Assembly (NCBI RefSeq): GCF_020171945.1
Contig: NZ_JAIVAP010000025.1
Span: forward strand, 1 to 59,362
From: Bacillus infantis
Lineage (GTDB): Bacteria; Bacillota; Bacilli; Bacillales; Cytobacillaceae
DNA length: 59,362 bases
Direction of reading: 5' to 3'
Part shown: positions 29,745-38,281 of the stretch, in pieces
Layout of the letters: each line of letters begins with the position of its first letter
Position numbering within the stretch: position 1 is the stretch's first letter
Made by a program: the position numbers and the translations under genes
Notes under the pieces: model-generated
What the model was told of the DNA's origin: nothing
What the model saw: only the letters and a program-made list of their open reading frames with translations
The model's database searches: none

Positions 29745-31718
29745 ATGCCATCGTATTTAGAAAAGCGATCCATCCGCTATCCGCTTTATTGGCTGATGGG
29801 TATAACAGTGGTGGTCCTTGGGATATTGGCATATTACAACTGGATCCTTGGCCTGGCAGGCGTGCTGCTGATTGTGCTGCCATTCTATTTCATTTTTATG
29901 ATAGATTATCGCCAGCGCCGGGAAACAGAAGAGTATATATCAACACTCTCATACCGTGTCAAAAAAGTAGGCGAAGAAGCCTTGATGGAAATGCCGATCG
30001 GCATCATGCTCTTCAATGAAGAGCTGTATATCGAATGGACCAATCCGTTCCTTGCTTCCTGCTTTGATGAAGATACACTGGTCGGAAGATCGCTTTATGA
30101 TGCAGCAGAAACACTCGTCCCTTTGATCAAGCAAGAGGTGGAGTCGGAGATCATCACCCTCCACGAACGGAAATTCAGGGTCATACATAAGCCGGATGAA
30201 CGGCTCCTGTATTTCTTTGACGTAACCGAGCAGACGGAAATTGAAAAGCTGTATGAAGATGAAAGGACCGTGCTGGCCATCATCTTCTTAGATAACTATG
30301 ATGAGCTGACACAGGGGATGGACGACCAGACGAGGAGCAGCCTCAACAATCTTGTCACCTCCCTCCTGAATAAGTGGGCGACGGACAATGGTGTTTTCTT
30401 GAAAAGGATTTCGTCTGAGCGCTTCATCGCGGTGTTCAATGAAAACATCCTCCAGCTGCTTGAAAGAGGAAAGTTCACGATTCTCGATGATGTACGGGAA
30501 ACAAGTTCGACCCAAAATGTCCCGCTCACCTTGAGCATTGGTGTCGGCTCCGGTGTCTCTTCCCTGCCTGAACTCGGGTCGCTGGCACAGTCAAGCCTTG
30601 ACCTTGCCCTCGGCAGGGGCGGCGACCAGGTGGCCATCAAGCAGCCGAATGGGAAAGTCAAATTCTTCGGCGGCAAGACCAATCCTGTTGAAAAAAGGAC
30701 GAGGGTCCGCGCTAGGGTGATTTCCCACGCGCTGAAGGAATTGGTAACCGAAAGTGATAAAGTCATCATCATGGGCCATAAAAGCCCGGATATGGACGCT
30801 GTAGGCGCTTCAATCGGTATCCTGAAGGTAGCTGAGATGAACCAGTGCGAAGGCTATGTGGTCATGAACTTCCAGGATATCGATACAGGCGTCCAGCGGA
30901 TGATGAAGGAAATCCGCAAGAACGATTCCCTCTTTTCACGCTTTATCAGCCCTGAGGAGGCACTTGAAATTGCGACAGATGACACACTGCTGGTTGTGGT
31001 GGATACCCATAAGCCTTCGCTTGTCATCGAGGAGCGCCTGCTCAGCAAGATCGACCATGTTGTGGTCATTGACCATCACAGGCGCGGGGAGGAATTCATC
31101 AAGAATCCGCTGCTCGTTTATATGGAGCCTTATGCATCCTCGACAGCGGAGCTGGTCACCGAGCTGCTTGAATACCAGCCAAAGAAAGGCAGGATTGAAA
31201 TGCTCGAAGCGACCGCCCTGCTTGCCGGTATCATCGTCGATACGAAAAGCTTTACGCTCAGGACCGGCGCCCGAACCTTTGATGCCGCCTCCTATCTGCG
31301 CGGCCAGGGAGCGGATACCGTCCTTGTCCAGAAGTTCCTCAAAGAGGATGTCGACACCTATGTGAAGCGGGCCAAGCTGATTGAAACAGTATCCCTCTAC
31401 AGGGAGGGACTGGCGATTGCAAAGGGAAATCCTGACCAGTCGTTCGATCAGGTGCTGATCGCCCAGACAGCCGATACACTCCTGACAATGGATGGGATCG
31501 ATGCTTCTTTCGTCATCTCCAAACGGGCAGATAATCTGGTCGGGATCAGCGCCCGCTCGCTCGGCGATGTGAATGTCCAGATTATCATGGAAAGCCTTGA
31601 GGGCGGAGGGCATCTTACCAATGCAGCAACACAGCTGACAGACATAACAGTCGATGAGGCGGAAGATCGCCTTCATCAGGCTATAGATGATTACTTTGAA
31701 GGGAGACGGAAAGAATGA
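29745..31718 (+). CDS. gdpP: Cyclic-di-AMP phosphodiesterase GdpP
   Basis: A 657-aa membrane enzyme that degrades c-di-AMP, affecting cell-wall stress and beta-lactam tolerance. Two membrane segments lie at about 13-32 and 34-53, then a PAS-like haem-binding domain (to ~150), a degenerate GGDEF domain (170-300) and the catalytic DHH/DHHA1 domains (from ~335). Key motifs are [28 protein letters not shown] and GGGHLTNAA. Full length. rplI overlaps its stop by 4 nt. Confidence 0.97.
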   Translation: MPSYLEKRSIRYPLYWLMGITVVVLGILAYYNWILGLAGVLLIVLPFYFIFMIDYRQRRETEEYISTLSYRVKKVGEEALMEMPIGIMLFNEELYIEWTNPFLASCFDEDTLVGRSLYDAAETLVPLIKQEVESEIITLHERKFRVIHKPDERLLYFFDVTEQTEIEKLYEDERTVLAIIFLDNYDELTQGMDDQTRSSLNNLVTSLLNKWATDNGVFLKRISSERFIAVFNENILQLLERGKFTILDDVRETSSTQNVPLTLSIGVGSGVSSLPELGSLAQSSLDLALGRGGDQVAIKQPNGKVKFFGGKTNPVEKRTRVRARVISHALKELVTESDKVIIMGHKSPDMDAVGASIGILKVAEMNQCEGYVVMNFQDIDTGVQRMMKEIRKNDSLFSRFISPEEALEIATDDTLLVVVDTHKPSLVIEERLLSKIDHVVVIDHHRRGEEFIKNPLLVYMEPYASSTAELVTELLEYQPKKGRIEMLEATALLAGIIVDTKSFTLRTGARTFDAASYLRGQGADTVLVQKFLKEDVDTYVKRAKLIETVSLYREGLAIAKGNPDQSFDQVLIAQTADTLLTMDGIDASFVISKRADNLVGISARSLGDVNVQIIMESLEGGGHLTNAATQLTDITVDEAEDRLHQAIDDYFEGRRKE

Positions 31719-32164
31719 AAGTCATTTTCTTAAAAGATGTAAAAGGAAAAGGAAAAAAAGGGGAAGTTAAAAACGTGGCTGACGGCTATGCCCACAACTT
31801 CCTGCTGAAGCAGGGGCTTGCGATTGAAGCAAACCAGGCGAATATCAGCACATTGAGCGCACAGAAAAAGAAAGAAGAAAAAGTTGCGGCCAATGAATTG
31901 GAAGAAGCGAAAGAGCTTAAAGAAAAGCTCGAAAAGATCACTGTCGAATTTTCAGCAAAATCAGGTGAAGGCGGAAGATTGTTCGGCTCAATCACAAGCA
32001 AGCAGATTGCTGAAGAGCTTAATAAAAAGAACGGCATCAAGATCGACAAGCGCAAAATCGAGCTCAGCGATGCGATCCGCACGCTCGGCTATACAAAGGT
32101 TCCTGTAAAGCTTCATACTGAAGTAACAGCCACTTTGAATGTCCATGTTAAAGAAGTAAACTAA
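31715..32164 (+). CDS. rplI: 50S ribosomal protein L9
   Basis: A 149-aa L9 with N-terminal domain [20 protein letters not shown] and NFLLKQGLA, a long connecting helix (50-80) and a C-terminal rRNA-binding domain. It overlaps gdpP (ATGA), so the two are translationally coupled. Confidence 0.98.
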   Translation: MKVIFLKDVKGKGKKGEVKNVADGYAHNFLLKQGLAIEANQANISTLSAQKKKEEKVAANELEEAKELKEKLEKITVEFSAKSGEGGRLFGSITSKQIAEELNKKNGIKIDKRKIELSDAIRTLGYTKVPVKLHTEVTATLNVHVKEVN

Positions 32165-32213
32165 TTTTGGAAGTTCCATTTACAGATAAACATGTTAAAA
32201 TATAAGAGTTGAG

Positions 32214-32253
32214 AGAAATGTGGTCGGTGCCAAGCTGATCACATTTTTCCTGC
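32214..32253 (+). terminator. Terminator of yybS-gdpP-rplI
   Basis: AAATGTGGTC and GATCACATTT arms around a 12-nt loop, followed by TT and C-rich sequence. Confidence 0.7.
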
Positions 32254-32344
32254 TTAATCGGCCTTTTTAACAAATTCAATGGGATTTTGCATAGATTTTT
32301 AATAGATAAAAAGATAGATAGGCATTAAGAGGGAGTTGGAATAG

Positions 32345-33709
32345 ATGAGTGATCTGTTTGCAGACAGGCTGCCCCCGCAGAACATAGAAGCGGAGCAGGC
32401 TGTGCTCGGTGCCATTTTCCTGGAGCCGGCATCTCTGACGCTGGCATCTGAGATGCTGATCCCGGAAGATTTCTACCGGGCAGCCCACCAGAAGATTTAC
32501 AATGTGATGCTCAAGCTGAATGACGAAGGAAAGGCTGTTGACCTTGTTACTGTAACCGAGGAGCTGGCTGCTGCCAAGCTGCTGGAGGATACAGGAGGAG
32601 TCAGCTACCTGAGTGAATTGGCAGGCTCAGTGCCGACAGCGGCCAATATTGAATATTATGCGCGGATCGTCGAGGAGAAATCGCTTCTCAGAAGATTGAT
32701 CCGGACCGCGACAGGCATCGCCCAGGATGGCTATTCCCGTGAGGATGAGGTCGAAGTCCTGCTCGGCGAGGCGGAAAAGAACATCCTTGAGGTGGCTCAG
32801 CGCAAAAATGCCGGTGCCTTCCATAATATTAAAGATGTGCTTGTGCGCACCTACGATAATATTGAAGTCATGCACAACCGCAAAGGGGATATCACGGGGA
32901 TTCCGACGGGATTTGCCGAGCTGGATAAAATGACGGCCGGCTTCCAGCGCAATGACCTGATCATTGTAGGGGCCCGTCCTTCGGTCGGTAAAACGGCCTT
33001 TGCCCTGAATATCGCACAGAATGTTGCTACCAAGACAAATGAAAACATTGCGATCTTCAGTCTTGAGATGGGTGCAGAGCAGCTTGTCATGCGTATGCTC
33101 TGCGCTGAAGGCAATATTGACGCACAAAGGCTCAGGACCGGATCCCTGACAGATGATGACTGGGGCAAGCTGACGATGGCGATGGGAAGCCTCTCCAATG
33201 CCGGAATCTTCATCGATGACACGCCGGGTGTAAGGATCACAGAAATCCGTTCCAAGTGCCGCCGCCTGAAGCAGGAGCACGGCCTTGGCATGATCCTGAT
33301 TGACTATCTGCAGCTGATATTAGGAAGCGGACGCTCCGGCGAGAACCGCCAGCAGGAAGTATCGGAAATTTCCCGTTCCCTGAAGGCACTAGCGCGTGAG
33401 CTCCAGGTTCCCGTCATCGCCCTGTCCCAGCTCTCCCGTGGAGTGGAGCAGCGCCAGGACAAGCGCCCGATGATGTCCGACATCCGTGAATCGGGAAGCA
33501 TCGAGCAGGATGCCGATATCGTGGCATTCCTGTACCGTGACGATTATTATGATAAAGAGTCAGAAGACAAGAACATCATCGAAATCATTATCGCCAAGCA
33601 GCGTAACGGCCCGGTCGGTACCGTCCAGCTTGCGTTCGTGAAGGAATATAATAAATTCGTCAATCTCGAGAAGAGGTTCGACGACTCAGGCATGCCGCCT
33701 GGTGCATAA
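32345..33709 (+). CDS. dnaB: Replicative DNA helicase (DnaB family; DnaC in B. subtilis)
   Basis: A 454-aa hexameric helicase that unwinds DNA at the fork. The N-terminal primase-interaction domain begins LPPQNIEAEQAVLGAIFLEP. The RecA-like domain has Walker A GARPSVGKTAFA and Walker B LGMILIDYLQLI, with the conserved VIALSQLSRGVEQRQDKRPM. No intein. AGGGAGTTGG precedes the ATG. Confidence 0.98.
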   Translation: MSDLFADRLPPQNIEAEQAVLGAIFLEPASLTLASEMLIPEDFYRAAHQKIYNVMLKLNDEGKAVDLVTVTEELAAAKLLEDTGGVSYLSELAGSVPTAANIEYYARIVEEKSLLRRLIRTATGIAQDGYSREDEVEVLLGEAEKNILEVAQRKNAGAFHNIKDVLVRTYDNIEVMHNRKGDITGIPTGFAELDKMTAGFQRNDLIIVGARPSVGKTAFALNIAQNVATKTNENIAIFSLEMGAEQLVMRMLCAEGNIDAQRLRTGSLTDDDWGKLTMAMGSLSNAGIFIDDTPGVRITEIRSKCRRLKQEHGLGMILIDYLQLILGSGRSGENRQQEVSEISRSLKALARELQVPVIALSQLSRGVEQRQDKRPMMSDIRESGSIEQDADIVAFLYRDDYYDKESEDKNIIEIIIAKQRNGPVGTVQLAFVKEYNKFVNLEKRFDDSGMPPGA

Positions 33710-33710
33710 A

Positions 33711-33738
33711 GCCGCAGTCCTGTACTGCGGCTTTTTTT
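33711..33738 (+). terminator. Terminator of dnaB
   Basis: GCCGCAGT and ACTGCGGC arms around CCTGT, followed by seven T, immediately after the stop codon. Confidence 0.92.
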
Positions 33739-33800
33739 CTGTGGAAAAAAGAATAGGACCTTCCTCATACGCAAAAACTAAAGAATAGCTCAATTAAACT

Positions 33801-33878
33801 TTTTACGAACGTATTTTTATGTTTTCTTTTAAAATGTTCGTGTTTTATTGACTTTTATCACTTTCCCTTGGTAAAATT
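33801..33878 (+). promoter_or_regulatory. purA promoter with two PurBox-like sites
   Basis: TTTTACGAACGTA (CGAAC at 33807-33811) and, inverted, AATGTTCGTGTTTT (GTTCG at 33837-33841) resemble the divergent PurBox pair bound by PurR in Bacillus, although the gap is slightly longer than usual (about 19 nt). A sigma-A promoter follows: TTGACT (33849-33854), 18 nt, TAAAAT (33873-33878). PurR repression relieved by PRPP is therefore likely. Confidence 0.6.
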
Positions 33879-33932
33879 AGAGTTGTTTGAAGAACGGATA
33901 CATATTTAACACTCTTTGGAGGTGCTTTATAA

Positions 33933-35225
33933 ATGTCATCAGTCGTTGTAGTTGGAACTCAATGGGGAGACGAAGGAAAAGGAAAGATTACAGACTTCCT
34001 TTCAGAAAATGCTGAAGTGATTGCCCGCTACCAGGGAGGAAATAATGCCGGCCATACAATCAAATTTGGCGGTGAGACTTATAAGCTTCATTTGATTCCA
34101 TCCGGAATTTTTTATAAAGAAAAAGATTGTGTCATCGGAAACGGCATGGTTGTGGATCCGAAGGCCCTGCTCAAGGAGCTTGCCTATCTGCATGAAAGAA
34201 ATGTCACAACTGATAATTTGCGCATCTCAAACCGCGCCCATGTGATCCTGCCTTATCACCTGAAGCTTGATGAAGTGGAAGAGGAGAGAAAAGGCGCCAA
34301 CAAGATCGGTACCACAAAGAAGGGGATTGGCCCTGCGTACATGGATAAAGCTGCCCGTAACGGCATCCGCATCGCCGACCTTCTTGACCGTGAGGTATTC
34401 GAAGAAAAGCTGCAGCGCAATCTTGAAGAAAAGAACCGCCTGCTGGAGCGCTTCTACGAAACAGAAGGCTTCAAGCTTGAGGATATTCTTGAAGAGTATT
34501 ATGAGTATGGCCAGCAGATCAAGCAGTATGTGTGCGACACGTCTGTTGTGCTGAATGATGCCCTTGATGAAGGCCGCCGTGTCCTGTTTGAAGGTGCACA
34601 GGGCGTTATGCTCGACATCGACCAGGGGACATACCCGTTTGTTACCTCTTCCAACCCGGTTGCGGGCGGCGTAACGATCGGTTCAGGAGTCGGCCCTACA
34701 AAGATCAAGCATGTTGTCGGCGTATCCAAAGCCTATACAACACGTGTCGGCGACGGCCCGTTCCCAACTGAGCTTGATAATGAAATCGGCAATCAGATCC
34801 GTGAAGTCGGCCGCGAGTATGGTACAACTACAGGCCGTGCGCGCCGTGTCGGCTGGTTTGACAGCGTTGTTGTCCGCCATGCCCGCAGGGTCAGCGGCAT
34901 CACTGACCTGTCCCTGAACTCTATCGATGTTCTGACAGGCATTGAAACGCTGAAAATCTGTGTTGCTTACCGCTATAAAGGTGAAGTGATCGAAGAGTTC
35001 CCGGCGAGCCTGAAGGTGCTTGCTGAATGTGAGCCTGTGTATGAAGAACTCCCAGGCTGGACTGAGGACATCACTGGCTGCAAGTCACTGGATGAGCTTC
35101 CGGCCAATGCCCGCCACTACCTTGAAAGAGTTGCACAGCTGACAGGCATTCCATTGTCCATCTTCTCTGTCGGTCCGGACCGCTCACAGACAAATGTTGT
35201 CATGAGCCCTTGGCGCCAGAATTAA
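33933..35225 (+). CDS. purA: Adenylosuccinate synthetase
   Basis: A 430-aa enzyme that joins IMP and aspartate using GTP, the first committed step to AMP. The GTP-binding [11 protein letters not shown] lies at the N-terminus; [42 protein letters not shown] and [13 protein letters not shown] are all present. GGAGGTG precedes the ATG. Confidence 0.98.
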   Translation: MSSVVVVGTQWGDEGKGKITDFLSENAEVIARYQGGNNAGHTIKFGGETYKLHLIPSGIFYKEKDCVIGNGMVVDPKALLKELAYLHERNVTTDNLRISNRAHVILPYHLKLDEVEEERKGANKIGTTKKGIGPAYMDKAARNGIRIADLLDREVFEEKLQRNLEEKNRLLERFYETEGFKLEDILEEYYEYGQQIKQYVCDTSVVLNDALDEGRRVLFEGAQGVMLDIDQGTYPFVTSSNPVAGGVTIGSGVGPTKIKHVVGVSKAYTTRVGDGPFPTELDNEIGNQIREVGREYGTTTGRARRVGWFDSVVVRHARRVSGITDLSLNSIDVLTGIETLKICVAYRYKGEVIEEFPASLKVLAECEPVYEELPGWTEDITGCKSLDELPANARHYLERVAQLTGIPLSIFSVGPDRSQTNVVMSPWRQN

Positions 35226-35231
35226 TAGTTG

Positions 35232-35259
35232 AAGCCCCCGTTATGGGGGCTTTTTTTAT
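35232..35259 (+). terminator. Terminator of purA
   Basis: AGCCCCC and GGGGGCT arms around GTTAT, followed by seven T. Confidence 0.92.
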
Positions 35260-35295
35260 TTGTGAAATTTCACAAGGGTTGGGCGACATTATGGG

Positions 35296-35429
35296 CTGTT
35301 AATTTCCGTTCCAGGCACTTCGCTTTCCGCGGGGCGACGCTGAGCCTCCTCAGAGCAAGCTCTTGCGGGGTCTCAGCATTGCCGCTGCAATCCCGCAGGA
35401 GTCTGCGTGCCTTGCACTCCAATTAACAG
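35296..35429. repeat. 134-bp MITE-like repeat, copy 1
   Basis: It begins CTGTTAATTTCCGTTCCAGG and ends with the inverted AATTAACAG, giving perfect 9-bp terminal inverted repeats. Inside are further complementary stretches (GACGCTGAG against CTCAGC; CCGCGGGG against CCCGCAGG), so it can fold almost end to end. It carries no reading frame of note. The second copy at 35556 differs at only two positions. Confidence 0.8.
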
Positions 35430-35555
35430 GGTTTTTAAACTTTGAGGGGTTTGGGATGAGTCAAAAAACTTGAGTATAGACCATTTCGGCGCACTCCAGT
35501 TATATTGGCTTTTTATTAACAAAATACTTTAAAGAAGATTAGGGAAGTGATGGGG

Positions 35556-35689
35556 CTGTTAATTTCCGTTCCAGGCACTTCGCTTTCCGCGGGGCGACGC
35601 TGAGCCTCCTCAGAGCAAGCTCTTGCGGGGTCTCAGCATTGCCGCTTCATTCCCGCAGGAGTCTGCGTGCCTTGCACTCCAATTAACAG
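35556..35689. repeat. 134-bp MITE-like repeat, copy 2
   Basis: Same orientation as copy 1, with only two substitutions in 134 bp (CTGCAATCCC against CTTCATTCCC). Short similarity continues outside the ends (GGG before, GGGTTTTT after). The 126 bp between the copies have no visible feature. Confidence 0.8.
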
Positions 35690-35829
35690 GGTTTTTTATA
35701 CTTTGTGTGAGTTTAACATCGGTTGTAAATCTATCCCATTGCCCCAAGAAGCTCCATTCATTTTGACGAACCAATCCATTTTCACCTATGATTAGCATAC
35801 ATAAGGAGATTTTTGTCAGGGGGGATAGT

Positions 35830-36507
35830 ATGAACATTCTGGTTGTGGAGGATGATCGGACGATAGCGGCGGGGCTGGAGTATTCTTTGCAGAATGAGAA
35901 GTATGGCACTTTTGTATGCCATGATGCTGCGGGGGCTCGGGAATTGATCCGGACGAAGCTGGATGAGATTGATCTTTGCCTGTTTGATCTGGGGCTGCCG
36001 GATGGAAGCGGGTATGATTTGTGCTCGCTTGTGAAGAAGCAGAGTGATCTGCCTGTCATTTTTCTGACGGCGATGGATGAAGAAGTTAATGTTGTGATGG
36101 GACTGGACATGGGGGCTGATGATTATATCACGAAGCCTTTCCGGGTCCGTGAGCTGCTGTCGCGCATCAGGTCGGTGCTGCGCCGCTATGATAAGCAGGA
36201 CCGGCAGACTGTCACTTTCCAGGCCATTACGGTCCATACCGGCGAAGGAAAGGTCTATAAGCACGGTGAAGACCTCCAGCTGACGGCCCTGGAATACCGC
36301 CTCCTCCTGATCTTTGCGAACCATAAGGGGCAGGTGCTGACGAGGAGCCAGCTGCTTGATAAAATCTGGGACGTTGCCGGCGATTTTGTGAACGATAATA
36401 CACTCACGGTCTACATAAAGCGGCTAAGGGAAAAGCTCGAGGACGATCCGCAGAAGCCTTCCATCATCAAGACTGTCCGCGGCCTTGGCTATAAGGCAGG
36501 CGACTAA
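35830..36507 (+). CDS. OmpR-family response regulator
   Basis: A 225-aa regulator with a receiver domain (MNILVVEDDRTIAAGLEYSL, phospho-acceptor D53 in LFDLGLPDGSG, K in YITKPFRVREL) and a C-terminal winged helix (LTALEYRLLLIFANHKGQVL, TVYIKRLREKLEDDP). The ATG at 35830 follows GGGGGGATAGT. The kinase gene starts 2 nt after its stop. It probably acts at the 11-nt-spaced repeats before the ABC genes. Confidence 0.92.
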   Translation: MNILVVEDDRTIAAGLEYSLQNEKYGTFVCHDAAGARELIRTKLDEIDLCLFDLGLPDGSGYDLCSLVKKQSDLPVIFLTAMDEEVNVVMGLDMGADDYITKPFRVRELLSRIRSVLRRYDKQDRQTVTFQAITVHTGEGKVYKHGEDLQLTALEYRLLLIFANHKGQVLTRSQLLDKIWDVAGDFVNDNTLTVYIKRLREKLEDDPQKPSIIKTVRGLGYKAGD

Positions 36508-36509
36508 AG

Positions 36510-37511
36510 ATGCTGCGGAATAAAGAATACAGGAACTTTTTATTCATAGCCATTGGCCTCGCCGTTCTATGCGTGCTTCTCTCCTCCCTTATATCCTGGC
36601 AGGCAGCCCTGGCAGCAGGGACATCCTCTCTCCTCCTTTTAGCTGCCTTTTTAATTTTCACCTCCTGGCGCTATCGTGAGATTGACAAGCTCTCGCGCTA
36701 TCTAAGGAGGATCAGCAGCGGAGATTATATGCTCGATGTCCGGGATAACCATGAGGGCGAACTCAGCATCCTGAAATCGGAGATCTATAAGGTCACCATC
36801 AGGCTCTCCGAACAGAGTGCCCTCCTGCAGGAAGATAAAACGAAGCTGACAGACGCCATCTCAGATATTTCCCACCAATTGAAGACACCTCTTACATCCA
36901 TGATGGTCATGTCAGACCTGCTGAGTGATATGTCACTTGAGGATGGCAAACGAAAAGAGTTTACGCGCCGCATCCAGGTGCAGCTTGAAAGGATTGAATG
37001 GCTGGTTTCCTCCCTTTTGAAGCTCTCAAAAATTGACGCGGGCACTGCTTTTTTTAAAACAGAAAGGGTGGATGTCCCGCAGCTGGTTAAGGAGGCTGTG
37101 GAGCCTCTCTTGATTCCTATGGAACTTAAAGAGCAGGAGCTCAGGATCAGTGGCAGGGCGGGTGTTTTTTTCACCGGGGACCATAATTGGACGAAGGAAG
37201 CGTTGATCAATATCATCAAAAACAGCATTGAACATTCCCGTGAAAAAGGGAGTATCAGCATCAGCTACAGCCAAAATCCGCTCCTCACCGAAATTATCAT
37301 TGAGGATGATGGCGGGGGGATCCTTAAAGAAGACCTCCCCTATATTTTCAAGCGCTTTTACCGTGGGAAAAATGCCACGGAGGATAGTGTCGGGATTGGA
37401 CTGGCCATGGCATACGGAATCATGAAAAGGCAGGGCGGAGATATTGAAGTGGCCAGTAAACAGGGATTCGGGACAAGATTTACGCTGAAGTTCTATCATC
37501 AGGTCATTTAA
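36510..37511 (+). CDS. Sensor histidine kinase, intramembrane-sensing type
   Basis: A 333-aa kinase with two membrane helices at about 10-30 and 32-52 and almost no outside loop, the layout of BceS-like intramembrane-sensing kinases that need their ABC transporter to detect a peptide. H122 in DISHQLKTPLTSMM is the phosphorylation site. The ATPase domain has N (IIKNSIEH), EDDGGGI and GIGLAMAYGIM boxes. It is coupled to the regulator upstream and faces an ABC exporter operon. Confidence 0.9.
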   Translation: MLRNKEYRNFLFIAIGLAVLCVLLSSLISWQAALAAGTSSLLLLAAFLIFTSWRYREIDKLSRYLRRISSGDYMLDVRDNHEGELSILKSEIYKVTIRLSEQSALLQEDKTKLTDAISDISHQLKTPLTSMMVMSDLLSDMSLEDGKRKEFTRRIQVQLERIEWLVSSLLKLSKIDAGTAFFKTERVDVPQLVKEAVEPLLIPMELKEQELRISGRAGVFFTGDHNWTKEALINIIKNSIEHSREKGSISISYSQNPLLTEIIIEDDGGGILKEDLPYIFKRFYRGKNATEDSVGIGLAMAYGIMKRQGGDIEVASKQGFGTRFTLKFYHQVI

Positions 37512-37525
37512 CAGATGACTAAATT

Positions 37526-37568
37526 GTCACTTTGGAGTCACGCTAGAGTCATTTTTGCCAGATATACT
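37526..37568 (+). promoter_or_regulatory. Candidate operator/promoter of the ABC genes
   Basis: GTCA(C/T) occurs at 37526, 37537 and 37548, exactly 11 nt apart, directly before a -10-like TATACT (37563-37568); no good -35 is present. OmpR-family regulators bind direct repeats of this period and activate promoters with weak -35 elements. Confidence 0.55.
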
Positions 37569-37597
37569 GAACCTATCAAATCAATGGAGGCTCTAGC

Positions 37598-38281
37598 ATG
37601 GAAATCTTGAAAATCCAGAATCTGTCTAAAGTGTACGGAAGCGGAGATACTGCTGTTAAGGCATTGGATGACGTATCTTTTACTGTCAATAAAGGCGAAT
37701 TTGTCGCCATCATCGGCCCATCGGGATCAGGGAAATCGACCCTCCTGCATATGCTCGGCGGGGTTGACCGCCCTACAGGAGGCCGTGTGCTGGTCGATAA
37801 CACTGATATTTACAAACTGAATGAAACACAGCTGGCCATCTTCAGAAGAAGGCAAATCGGCCTGATCTACCAATTTTACAATCTGATCCCGATCTTGAGC
37901 GTAGAGGAAAATATCACACTCCCAATGCTGCTTGACGGTCAAAAGGTCGACAAGGGGCAGCTTGAAGAAATTGTCGGGATCCTTGGACTGCAGAACCGCC
38001 TGTCCCATCTTCCGAACCAGCTGTCCGGCGGGCAGCAGCAACGTGTATCCATCGGCCGTGCCCTCATCAGCCGCCCTGCCATCATGCTTGCAGATGAGCC
38101 GACCGGTAACCTGGACAGCCGCAACAGCGGTGAGATCATGGAGCTTTTAAAAATGTTCAATAAAACCTATAAGCAGACACTGATTGTTATCACCCATGAT
38201 GAACGGATCGCGATGCAGGCTGACCGGGTCATTTCCATCGAGGACGGTAAGGTTGCTAAAAATGAGGTCATCCGGCCATGA
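37598..38281 (+). CDS. ABC transporter ATP-binding protein (MacB/LolD type)
   Basis: A 227-aa ATPase: Walker [10 protein letters not shown] (40-48), Q-loop YQFYNLIP, signature LSGGQQQR (142-149), Walker [14 protein letters not shown]-loop ITHDE. It belongs to the group that powers FtsX-domain permeases in lipoprotein export and antimicrobial-peptide resistance. GGAGG precedes the ATG; the permease start overlaps its stop (ATGA). Confidence 0.93.
   Translation: MEILKIQNLSKVYGSGDTAVKALDDVSFTVNKGEFVAIIGPSGSGKSTLLHMLGGVDRPTGGRVLVDNTDIYKLNETQLAIFRRRQIGLIYQFYNLIPILSVEENITLPMLLDGQKVDKGQLEEIVGILGLQNRLSHLPNQLSGGQQQRVSIGRALISRPAIMLADEPTGNLDSRNSGEIMELLKMFNKTYKQTLIVITHDERIAMQADRVISIEDGKVAKNEVIRP

Noticed and set aside
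30936-31676. 246-aa open frame antisense to gdpP
   Set aside because: It is fully inside the strongly conserved gdpP catalytic region, with no start signal or recognisable motif.
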